This document shows positions 1 through 5,994 of a DNA stretch of 21,691 nucleotides, piece after piece. A model generated the notes under the pieces. The model was not told the origin of the DNA. It did no database searches and was given only the letters and a program-made list of their open reading frames with translations. The stretch spans positions 1 to 21,691 of the IMG/VR virus record IMGVR_UViG_3300007514_000076; one strand, written 5' to 3'. The DNA comes from a virus. Made by a program: the position numbers and the translations under genes. Positions within the stretch are counted from its first letter, which is position 1; each line of letters opens with the position of its first letter.

Positions 1-795
1 ATATATGGTTGTAATGCCATATATAGAGATTTTGTTCCAGATGTTTTGGTTTCTGTAGACCAAGCTACAATGCACGAAATATATCATACAGGTTATGCTT
101 GGGAAAATGAAATGTGGTGTCGTGGTTGGACTAAAGTGCCTATTAATATGTACGAGTCTATGCTACAAGGTGGTTTAGATAAGTTAGAGTCTGAATCGTT
201 GATAAGAGACGAAAATATTTTAAGATGTAATGAAAGAGATAATACCACAAATGAATTTGTTATGCACGGTTCTAATTTACAAGGACTTGCCACAATTATA
301 AAAAAGAATAGAGATAGAAAAAAAGAATATATTAATCATAATAAAATATATGTTAGTTTTATAAAAGACAATGATAAATCACATATACTTGAAGAGGTGA
401 TGGTAGATAAAAAAGCAAAAGGTCAACCGCCAAAAGATTTAGGTTGGTCTGCTGGACCTACGGCAGGTTATATTGCCTGTGCTAGAGAAAAACCAGATGA
501 AGTATATTTGATTGGTCACGATTTATATTCACAGGATAGTAAAGTTAATAACATATATGCTGGTACAAAGAATTATGTAACCAAAGAACACGATCCAACA
601 CCGTGTATAAATTGGATAAACCAATGGGCTTATTTGTTTAAAGAATTTGCAGATATTAAATTTTTTAAAGTAAATAAAGATTTAAATAGCGTAGATAAGA
701 CCAACCAGAAGATAGTGGAGTGGTCTGGAAGTCAAATCCAAAACCTATCTTACATAAATTATCAGGATATGCTAGACAAATTGCTCAAAGTATGA
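1..795 (+). CDS. DUF115/MptE-like phage protein, 5' end cut by window
   Basis: The frame is open from base 1, so the gene begins upstream; the TTG at 46 is not a credible start because the coding signal continues through it (GCNAIYRDF, then PDVLVSVD). The 'GCNAIYRDFxPDxLVSVD' block followed about 130 residues later by 'GPTAGYIACAREKPDEVYLIG' with HDLYS is the pattern of the DUF115 / 6-hydroxymethylpterin-diphosphokinase MptE-like Rossmann family, which also occurs in T4-like marine phages. Family membership is recognition from memory; the substrate in phages is unknown to me. No membrane segment or signal peptide is visible in the part present. It ends at a TGA just before a late promoter, so the porin behind it is probably a separate late unit. 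Function is unresolved; a nucleotide- or sugar-phosphate-binding role is inference. Confidence 0.6.
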   Translation: MYGCNAIYRDFVPDVLVSVDQATMHEIYHTGYAWENEMWCRGWTKVPINMYESMLQGGLDKLESESLIRDENILRCNERDNTTNEFVMHGSNLQGLATIIKKNRDRKKEYINHNKIYVSFIKDNDKSHILEEVMVDKKAKGQPPKDLGWSAGPTAGYIACAREKPDEVYLIGHDLYSQDSKVNNIYAGTKNYVTKEHDPTPCINWINQWAYLFKEFADIKFFKVNKDLNSVDKTNQKIVEWSGSQIQNLSYINYQDMLDKLLKV

Positions 796-801
796 TACAA
801 C

Positions 802-809
802 TATAAATA
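802..809 (+). promoter_or_regulatory. T4-type late promoter, TATAAATA
   Basis: Exact match to the T4 late promoter core. Counting as in T4 (core at -13 to -6), transcription would start near 815, giving a leader of about 26 bases with the AGGAG ribosome site in front of the porin gene at 841. Confidence 0.75.
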
Positions 810-840
810 GAATTATAACATTTATATCCAGGAGATCGGA

Positions 841-1887
841 ATGAAAATATTAATATTGATTTTCATTATGCTGACTTTTGCAACTACAAGTCAAGCAGAT
901 GAACAATCAGAATTATTAAAACGAATTGAAGCTCTTGAGTCAAAACAATCTAATATTCCTGATGGTTTCTTTGTTAACGGAAATTTAGAAGCCTATTATG
1001 ATGATAAGACTTATGATGATAGTTGGGACTCACGAACCGAGGTAGTTGTCGGAATTGAAAAGACTTTACAAAATGATTTTTGGGTAGGAGGTTCAACTAA
1101 ATTGGATTCTCATTATTCATTAGATACATCTTTGAACAACACCCTTGTTGAAAAACAAATAGGTTTTGGTAATGACACCTGTAGATTATTCATAGGTGAA
1201 ACAGACGCACAAAGATTAGGCTTTGCCAAAACACCTAAAATATCAGCACCATTAATATACACACAAAGCAATTTTAGAATTGACCATAATGAAAAGACGG
1301 TCATTGCTTGTGGAGGTTATCAATGGAATAATGAATTTGCGTTTGACTCTCATAGATTGAAGAGAGATAAACCTTATGCAGTTAATTTAGGTTATGATAG
1401 AAAGCAAGACACCACATATTTCACATCAACATACAATTTTGGAGTTGCTGAAATTTCTTATATGAGAATATCATCACCATCTACAGCGCCAGGTTACTCT
1501 ACCGATAAGGTACAGGAAGGCTATGCAGTTGGAGGTGCTCTACATAGATTTAAGATACCTCTAGTTTGGGGTGTTGAAATGTGGGACGATAAAGATACTG
1601 GTTTAGCCGCTGATAACCGTTGGGATGTTGGTGGATTGTATAGTATTAGTCCAAGTCTATATGCAACAGCACATAGGACGATTAATGACGACCTAGGCTA
1701 TACTGGAAACTACTATGGTTTGGTATATAACATATATAGCGATAATGACCATAAAGCAAGACCAGACCAAAGGGACGGCTTGGAATTTGGTGTTTATCTA
1801 CACGATAAAGAACAAACTAGCGTCTATACAGGTGCCCATACTGATTATAACCAACAAATTATTGGCTCAATTAGATGGAAGTTTTAA
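841..1887 (+). CDS. outer-membrane porin-like beta-barrel protein
   Basis: The 348-residue product has a clear signal peptide (MKILILIFIMLTF, then TTSQA with probable cleavage before DEQSE). A short charged helix (ELLKRIEALESKQ) follows, a common lead-in of Gram-negative porins. The rest is rich in alternating aromatic/polar strands and glycine turns, and the chain ends in SIRWKF; a C-terminal Phe is the outer-membrane barrel signature read by the BAM machinery. Size fits a 16-strand trimeric porin. The start has AGGAG 8 bases upstream and a late promoter at 802. A phage gene for a host-type porin is unusual. By analogy with the Lc porin of the lambdoid phage PA-2 it could replace or alter the cell's porins and block further adsorption, or alter nutrient entry; that role is inference. 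It is not a structural gene by any motif I can see. Confidence 0.75.
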   Translation: MKILILIFIMLTFATTSQADEQSELLKRIEALESKQSNIPDGFFVNGNLEAYYDDKTYDDSWDSRTEVVVGIEKTLQNDFWVGGSTKLDSHYSLDTSLNNTLVEKQIGFGNDTCRLFIGETDAQRLGFAKTPKISAPLIYTQSNFRIDHNEKTVIACGGYQWNNEFAFDSHRLKRDKPYAVNLGYDRKQDTTYFTSTYNFGVAEISYMRISSPSTAPGYSTDKVQEGYAVGGALHRFKIPLVWGVEMWDDKDTGLAADNRWDVGGLYSISPSLYATAHRTINDDLGYTGNYYGLVYNIYSDNDHKARPDQRDGLEFGVYLHDKEQTSVYTGAHTDYNQQIIGSIRWKF

Positions 1888-1898
1888 TGCTAGGAGGG

Positions 1899-1927
1899 TT
1901 GACAGGCTTAGCGTTTTATGTTATATT
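1899..1927 (+). promoter_or_regulatory. strong sigma70-type promoter (TTGACA-17-TATATT)
   Basis: A perfect -35 box TTGACA (1899-1904), a 17-base spacer and a -10 box TATATT (1922-1927, five of six to consensus). Expected start of transcription is about 1934-1936, immediately before the first hairpin of the structured stretch. It lies just past the porin stop and points toward gp32. This is the best host-type promoter I noticed in the window. Confidence 0.6.
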
Positions 1928-1933
1928 ATAATA

Positions 1934-2155
1934 ATAGCATTTAATTGTTAGCTGCAATTAAATTATAGTGCAAGGAAGTGCTGTCTTACCAGAGGCGGTA
2001 ACTTGACTTTCGAGGGGTTGTACCCAGGCTAGTTGTGGAAAACACAAAGAGTCACATCATTGACAGATGGCGGGAGGTTGCTGGGGTTATAGAATGGTAT
2101 CTGTGTCTCTGGCTTGTAGGTGTAACCAAGTCCTACCTATTTTGCTATAACAAAG
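1934..2155 (+). ncRNA. putative structured RNA or gp32 leader
   Basis: Noncoding stretch, visibly richer in G than its surroundings, holding a series of complementary stems. ATTTAATTG 1939-1947 pairs with 1955-1963 (loop 7). TTACC 1986-1990 pairs with GGTAA 1997-2001. GGGT 2015-2018 pairs with ACCC 2022-2025. TTGTG 2033-2037 pairs with CACAA 2043-2047 (loop GAAAA). GTCA 2051-2054 pairs with TGAC 2061-2064. GTTATAG 2086-2092 pairs with CTATAAC 2145-2151 around an inner GTAGG/CCTAC hairpin (2116-2120/2132-2136). TTATAG at 1963-1968 could compete for the same 3' strand, suggesting two alternative folds. It follows a sigma70-type promoter and precedes a late promoter and gp32. It does not fit tRNA, tmRNA, RNase P or group I intron landmarks. 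It could be a free small RNA or a regulatory leader; T4 gp32 is known to control its own mRNA through a 5' pseudoknot. Confidence 0.45.
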
Positions 2156-2158
2156 TAT

Positions 2159-2166
2159 TATAAATA
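2159..2166 (+). promoter_or_regulatory. T4-type late promoter, TATAAATA
   Basis: Exact late core; predicted start near 2172 gives a leader of about 45 bases ending in AGGAGA (2201-2206) before gp32. With the sigma70-type promoter at 1899 it would give gp32 both an early-type and a late transcript. Confidence 0.65.
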
Positions 2167-2216
2167 ATAATAATACAATAATACGAAAATACATTAATAT
2201 AGGAGAATATAGAAAT

Positions 2217-3119
2217 ATGGATTTCGCACAATTAAAACAAAGTCGTTCTAACTTTGATAAACTAACAAAAGCATTAGAACAAAACCTCAATCCCGAGGAT
2301 AAATCAACATCAAACAAATACCAAGACGATAGAATCTGGAAACCAGAACTAGATAAAACTGGAAATGGTTATGCAGTAATTAGATTTTTACCAGCAACGG
2401 ATAAAGAAGATATGCCGTGGGTAAGAGTTTGGTCTCACGCATTTCAAGGACCAGGTGGTTGGTATATTGAAAATTCATTAACAACATTAGGCAGAAAAGA
2501 TCCAGTAAGTGAAGAGAATACTAGATTATGGAATACTGGAGTTGATTCTGATAAAGATATAGCTAGAAAGAGAAAGAGAAAATTATCTTACTATTCTAAC
2601 ATATATGTTGTAAGCGATCCAAAGCATCCAGAAAATGAAGGTCAGGTAAGGTTATTCAAATTTGGTAAAAAAATATTTGATAAGATTACAGAAGCAATGC
2701 AACCAGCATTTGATGATGAAAAACCAATCAACCCATTTGATTTTTGGCAAGGTGCAAACTTTAAGTTAAAAATTAGAAAAGTTGATGGATTTTGGAACTA
2801 TGATAAGTCTGAATTTGAGGCTGTTTCCCCAATTGCAAGTGATGACGAACATATCAAAGCATTATGGGCTAAGCAGTATGCTCTACAGCCTTTCCTAGCC
2901 GATAGTAATTTTAAATCTTATGAGGATCTTAAAGAGAAACTTAATAGGGTAATTACAGGCAAAGGAAGCAATGGTGCTACAACGGCAGCTGAAGTGGAAC
3001 TCCCACCACAATCTGCTAAACCATTGAAAAGTGAAGAAGCGCCTGCTCAAGTAAGCAAGGTGAATGATGAGGACGAAGATACCTTATCATATTTCAGTAA
3101 ACTTGCTGAAGACGAGTAA
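2217..3119 (+). CDS. 32: single-stranded DNA-binding protein gp32
   Basis: The 300 residues match T4 gp32 (301) in length and order. There is a short basic N-terminal region (KQSRSN); the OB-fold core with 'GNGYAVIRFLP', 'SHAFQGPGGWYIE' and 'YYSNIYVVSDPKHPENEG'; then 'FKFGKKIFDKI' and 'WQGANFKLKI'; and an acidic C-terminal tail (NDEDEDTLSYFSKLAEDE). In T4 the protein coats single-stranded DNA during replication, recombination and repair, and its acidic tail recruits partner proteins. The T4 zinc ligands (one His, three Cys) are not conserved: the segment equivalent to CPVC reads DPVS, and the whole protein contains no cysteine, so zinc binding of the T4 kind is ruled out. The start is chosen by AGGAGA 11 bases upstream. 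The gene is isolated between an RNA-like leader and a strong terminator, so it is probably its own transcription unit. Confidence 0.93.
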   Translation: MDFAQLKQSRSNFDKLTKALEQNLNPEDKSTSNKYQDDRIWKPELDKTGNGYAVIRFLPATDKEDMPWVRVWSHAFQGPGGWYIENSLTTLGRKDPVSEENTRLWNTGVDSDKDIARKRKRKLSYYSNIYVVSDPKHPENEGQVRLFKFGKKIFDKITEAMQPAFDDEKPINPFDFWQGANFKLKIRKVDGFWNYDKSEFEAVSPIASDDEHIKALWAKQYALQPFLADSNFKSYEDLKEKLNRVITGKGSNGATTAAEVELPPQSAKPLKSEEAPAQVSKVNDEDEDTLSYFSKLAEDE

Positions 3120-3147
3120 TATCTCTCTCTAAAACTTCTGAACTTTG

Positions 3148-3177
3148 AAGGGGGGACCGAAAGGTCTCCCCTTTTTT
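3148..3177 (+). terminator. intrinsic terminator after gp32
   Basis: A G-rich stem at 3150-3158 pairs with 3163-3171 (nine pairs, one G-T), capped by a GAAA tetraloop and followed by six T (3172-3177). AA at 3148-3149 can extend the stem into the T run. It is the only textbook rho-independent terminator I see in the window. Confidence 0.92.
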
Positions 3178-3188
3178 ATTGGAACTCT

Positions 3189-3196
3189 TATAAATA
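3189..3196 (+). promoter_or_regulatory. T4-type late promoter, TATAAATA, next to the start codon
   Basis: Exact late core whose T4-style start point falls at about 3202, the A of the ATG of the following gene. No ribosome-binding purine run lies between, so the transcript would be leaderless or nearly so. Confidence 0.7.
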
Positions 3197-3201
3197 TCCG
3201 T

Positions 3202-3756
3202 ATGGCAAGTGTATTAGATAGTTTAGTAGATAAACAAGGCGATTCAGTCAAATCGGCTGCTTGGTATCAAGCAAATGTCCGTAAGATTGCAGGTAGGGCT
3301 ACAGCAAGACAATTAATGTCTTCTGGTAAATTGAATAGCAGACCAAGTACAGGTAGGTTAAATATGTTTTTTTATGACCCTAAAACAAAAGTCAAACTGC
3401 CTTATTATGATACATTTCCATTAGTGCTACCTTTAGAAGGAATTAGAGGTGGGTTTATGGGTATGAATTTTCATTATTTACCACCATTATTGAGATTTAG
3501 ATTATTGGAACTTATGCAAAGATATGCTACAAGTCCTGATTTAAAATCTTCAACAAGGATGGATGTAAGTTATGATAGAGTTGCAGCTTTACCAATAGTT
3601 AGACCAACAATTAAAAAATATTTATGGTCTCACGTTAGATCAAACTTTTTAAGGATAGATATACAAGAGGCAGCTATAGCAGTACATTTACCAGTACAAC
3701 AATTCAAGAAAAGGTCAGCACAATATGTTTGGTCACAAAGTAGGAGAAGAATTTAA
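3202..3756 (+). CDS. conserved T4-like phage protein of unknown role, probably virion-associated
   Basis: I start it at the ATG at 3202 (MASVLDSLVD), not at the upstream TTG at 3145, which would run through the gp32 terminator. The 184 residues carry a central block 'MFFYDPKTKVKLPYYDTFPL' then 'GGFMGMNFHYLPPLLRFRLL', which I recall from proteins of marine T4-like phages without a firm function. The C-terminus is basic (QFKKRSAQYVWSQSRRRI). There is no signal peptide or membrane segment. The stop overlaps the next start (TAATG at 3754-3758), so it is coupled to the tube-initiator gene, which supports a tail or baseplate assembly role by context only. A role like DNA-end protection or head-tail joining cannot be excluded. 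The late promoter lies 5 bases before the start, and no Shine-Dalgarno is seen. Confidence 0.75.
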   Translation: MASVLDSLVDKQGDSVKSAAWYQANVRKIAGRATARQLMSSGKLNSRPSTGRLNMFFYDPKTKVKLPYYDTFPLVLPLEGIRGGFMGMNFHYLPPLLRFRLLELMQRYATSPDLKSSTRMDVSYDRVAALPIVRPTIKKYLWSHVRSNFLRIDIQEAAIAVHLPVQQFKKRSAQYVWSQSRRRI

Positions 3757-4751
3757 TGGCAATATTAAGAGGAGGTAGACGTATCGGTAATATGGATATC
3801 CGTATGGGTATTCCTAGAGATAGGTCTTTGGATAATGTTGCAGGTGATAAAAGACTTAAAAGAACTTTGGGTGCAAGTCCTGAATCTGCTATGGGTAGAT
3901 TTATGGGTTATGTTATTGAAGGAGAAGGATTTGCTAAAAGTAATAAATTTTTAGTTGATTTTATTTTACCCCAAGGTGTTGACCAAGGTTTTGATACCGT
4001 GGATATGGGAGGTGCTGATGTTGCTGCTACTATTCCATTTGAGGAAGAAGTTAGATATGCTACAAAGACAGGTGATATGCAACAAGTTAAAACTTTACAA
4101 AGAGGTTTAAGAGCATATTGTGATACAATTGGTTTGCCTTCAAGAAATATTGATACAACACCATTTAGAACTTACGGACCTAAAAGAGAAATACCTTATT
4201 CATATAGTTTTTCAGGTGAGCTTACTGCTACTTTTTATTGCGACAAGTATTTAAGACAAAGACAATTTTTTGAAATGTGGCAACAAGCAATATTTAACCA
4301 AAATACTCACAACTTAAATTTTTATGATGAGTATGTTGGTGGTATGAGAATATACCAATTAGGGGCATTTTCAGGAGGCAATACAGATCAAATGGGTGGA
4401 GAAGGTACTAGAGACAGAATTTCTTACGGTGTTACCTTGTATGAAGTTTTTCCAAAAACAATTACAGAATTAGGTATGGATTTTGCTAGTGCCGAAATAC
4501 AAAAGATTTCCGTTGGATTTCAATATAGAAAATGGGAGAATTTTACATTTGACCAAATGGGTAATTATACTACAGGAACTGGATTTAGTCAACCTGTGGT
4601 TAAAGAAGGAAGAGTGGGATTATTGAACAGCATTTTAGGTAAATTACCACCTGAAATGAGACGTGCTGGTAGAGACGTTGTTCAAACAATAAGAAGAAAT
4701 CTACCAATTGGGCCAATAACTGGTGGTAGAGTATTTCCACCATTTTTATAA
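3756..4751 (+). CDS. 54: baseplate tail tube initiator gp54
   Basis: The 331-residue product is close to T4 gp54 (320). Between about residues 60 and 275 it shows the tube-protein-like domain typical of gp54/gp19 relatives: 'NKFLVDFILPQG', 'YCDTIGLPSRNIDTTPF', 'REIPYSYSFSGELTATFY', 'DKYLRQRQFFEMWQQ', 'LNFYDEYVGGMRIYQL', 'YGVTLYEVFPKTITELGMDF' and 'GFQYRKWENFTFDQ'. In T4, gp54 sits on gp48 at the top of the baseplate and starts polymerisation of the gp19 tube. AGGAG lies 9 bases upstream and the ATG overlaps the previous TAA. A proline/arginine-rich C-terminal tail (about 290-331) goes beyond the domain. gp48 is found separately at 8245. The main alternative is that these two tube-like genes are swapped, since gp48 and gp54 are related. 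Confidence 0.8.
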   Translation: MAILRGGRRIGNMDIRMGIPRDRSLDNVAGDKRLKRTLGASPESAMGRFMGYVIEGEGFAKSNKFLVDFILPQGVDQGFDTVDMGGADVAATIPFEEEVRYATKTGDMQQVKTLQRGLRAYCDTIGLPSRNIDTTPFRTYGPKREIPYSYSFSGELTATFYCDKYLRQRQFFEMWQQAIFNQNTHNLNFYDEYVGGMRIYQLGAFSGGNTDQMGGEGTRDRISYGVTLYEVFPKTITELGMDFASAEIQKISVGFQYRKWENFTFDQMGNYTTGTGFSQPVVKEGRVGLLNSILGKLPPEMRRAGRDVVQTIRRNLPIGPITGGRVFPPFL

Positions 4752-4769
4752 TTATAGAAGGAGTAAATT

Positions 4770-5489
4770 ATGGCATTACCGATAGCCAATACGGCTAAAT
4801 ATGAGTTGACTTTACCGTCTCAGCAAAAAAAGGTAGAGTATAGACCTTTTCTTGTTAAAGAGGAAAAGATTTTGCTACTTGCATTAGAATCTGGAAAACC
4901 AGAGGAAATGTTAAAAGCAGTACAAGAGATAGTTAAATCTTGTACCTTTGGGACTATGAACCCCGAAGAATACCCAATGTTCGATTTAGAATATGTGTTT
5001 TTGCAAATTAGAGCAAAGTCAGTTGGTGAAATTGCAAAGTTAAAAGTTTTATGTCCAGATGATAAAAAGACATATGGCGAAATTGAAGTTGATTTAACAA
5101 AAATAGAAGTTTTTGTTGATGATGACCACACAAACAATATTGTGTTAGATGAAAAAAGAAAACTAGGTGTTATATTAAAATATCCTGGTTTGAAAAATCT
5201 AACAGGTTCTATGCTTGGTGGGAATACTATTAAAATATCCGATTCATATAAATTGGTTGAAAGTTTAATTGACCAAGTATATGAAGGAGAAAATATTACC
5301 TTTGCTAAAGACGCTGGAAAAGATGAAATGAAATCATTTGTTGAAAGCCTATCTTCGGAACAGGTAAAAAAACTTATGAAATTTTTTGAATCAGCACCTA
5401 GACTTGAACATAAAGTCAAGGTTACCAACCCTAAAACAAAGGTTGAGAGTGAAATTACATTAAAAGGCTTGTCCGATTTTTTCGGATAG
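4770..5489 (+). CDS. 26: gp26-like baseplate hub / tail assembly chaperone, zero-frame product
   Basis: The 239-residue product has the N-terminal hallmark of the T4 gp26 baseplate family ('YELTLPSQQKKVEYRPFLVK', then 'EEKILLLALESGKPEEMLKA'). A mid-region begins 'FDLEYVFLQIRAKSVGE' and includes a hairpin-like 'LKVLCPDDKKTYGEIEVDLT' segment. The last codons GAT TTT TTC GGA TAG contain a -1 slippery heptamer, so this is probably the short product of a pair, with the longer form adding the 5483-5677 reading frame. Tail assembly chaperones of long-tailed phages (lambda gpG/gpGT type) are classically made this way and bind the tape measure protein, encoded here two genes downstream. It is preceded by GAAGGAG and a clean ATG. 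A large minus-strand open frame over the same bases (4820-5500) is a composition shadow. Confidence 0.8.
   Translation: MALPIANTAKYELTLPSQQKKVEYRPFLVKEEKILLLALESGKPEEMLKAVQEIVKSCTFGTMNPEEYPMFDLEYVFLQIRAKSVGEIAKLKVLCPDDKKTYGEIEVDLTKIEVFVDDDHTNNIVLDEKRKLGVILKYPGLKNLTGSMLGGNTIKISDSYKLVESLIDQVYEGENITFAKDAGKDEMKSFVESLSSEQVKKLMKFFESAPRLEHKVKVTNPKTKVESEITLKGLSDFFG
5477..5483 (+). promoter_or_regulatory. -1 ribosomal frameshift slippery site, T TTT TTC
   Basis: Zero-frame codons TTT TTC preceded by T form the canonical X XXY YYZ heptamer, four bases before the TAG stop (5487-5489). After slipping to TTT TTT the ribosome reads CGG ATA GCC and stays open to 5677. Eleven bases downstream (5495-5525) lies an imperfect hairpin: TCTCA + GATTC, loop ACTACA, GAATC + TGAGA, which could be the stimulator. 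Confidence 0.7.
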
Positions 5490-5677
5490 CCCTTTCTCAC
5501 GATTCACTACAGAATCATTATGAGACTAATTTTGCTTTAATGCAACATCATAAATATTCGTTGAGTGAATTGGAAACAATGGTGCCTTGGGAAAGGGAAA
5601 TTTATATTAATTTGTTAATAAATCACTTGAAAGAAGAAAAAAGAAAACACGAAGAAAGAGCTCAAAGAGGAAAATAA
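5483..5677 (+). CDS. gp51-like frameshift extension of the gp26 chaperone
   Basis: This -1 frame starts RIALSHDSLQNHYETNFAL, then QHHKYSLSELETMVPWEREI, then a charged helical tail ending in AQRGK. I recognise the 'LMQHHKYSLxELExMxPWERxIY' pattern from small gp51/hub-catalyst-type proteins of marine T4-like phages. The frame has no convincing own start: the only in-frame ATG codons (5540, 5579) lie inside the conserved block and have no Shine-Dalgarno. It becomes continuous with gp26 if the ribosome slips back one base at 5477-5483. The fusion product would be about 302 residues. Its stop (5675-5677) sits directly before the next ATG at 5679. The alternative, independent low-level initiation, would cut the conserved LSHDSLQ segment. 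Confidence 0.7.
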   Translation, partial: RIALSHDSLQNHYETNFALMQHHKYSLSELETMVPWEREIYINLLINHLKEEKRKHEERAQRGK

Positions 5678-5678
5678 A

Positions 5679-5990
5679 ATGTTAGAAGAGAGTTTATCGA
5701 AGGCAAAGAAAACAGGCATTGACACTATTAAAATGGTGTGGGAATTTTTTACAGATGAAATACCACACGTTTTATCTAATTGGAGATTTGTTCCAAGAGC
5801 AATGATGTTATTGTATTGCTACGCTTTCTATCAAACTATGAACTGGTTTATGGCATTACCTGAACCTAACAACGCACAAGCTGGTTTTGTATCAGTAGTT
5901 GTTGGTGCTGGCGCTGCCTGGTTTGGTTTATATGTTAATAGTGGCGGAGTTAAAAAAGCACCGAAGAAAAAAGAAGAACAAATAGGCTAA
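5679..5990 (+). CDS. holin-like two-helix membrane protein
   Basis: A 103-residue protein with two hydrophobic segments, about 39-58 (PRAMMLLYCYAFYQTMNWFM) and 67-86 (QAGFVSVVVGAGAAWFGLYV). A short prolyl/polar turn (ALPEPNN) separates them and a lysine-rich tail (KKAPKKKEEQIG) ends the chain. Two membrane helices, small size and a basic cytoplasmic tail fit a class II holin, which would time lysis by opening the inner membrane. Similar 'WRFxPRxMM...WFMALPxPxNxQAGFVSVVVGAGAAWF' proteins occur in T4-like phages. T4's own holin (gene t) is a different one-helix type. AGAGG precedes the ATG at a normal distance. It sits between the chaperone and the tape measure, not beside an endolysin; no endolysin gene is visible in this window. 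A membrane-bound tail-assembly factor is the alternative. Confidence 0.6.
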   Translation: MLEESLSKAKKTGIDTIKMVWEFFTDEIPHVLSNWRFVPRAMMLLYCYAFYQTMNWFMALPEPNNAQAGFVSVVVGAGAAWFGLYVNSGGVKKAPKKKEEQIG

Positions 5991-5994
5991 TTAA

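Noticed and set aside
2086-2151. tRNA-like outline: 7-base outer stem and a 5-base inner hairpin
   Set aside because: The inner hairpin has an 11-base loop without the TTC motif, no D-arm or anticodon arm can be drawn and the length is too short.
3145-3201. Upstream TTG start extending the gene at 3202
   Set aside because: The extension would be translated through the gp32 terminator hairpin and lies before the late promoter, so the late transcript would not contain it.
4820-5500. 226-residue minus-strand open frame opposite gp26
   Set aside because: Low-complexity Ser/Phe shadow; the plus strand carries the recognised gp26 protein and the frameshift signal.
5549-5556. CATAAATA inside the frameshift extension
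   Set aside because: Fits NATAAATA but is 120 bases from the next start and lies in a conserved codon run (HHKYS), so coding constraint explains it.
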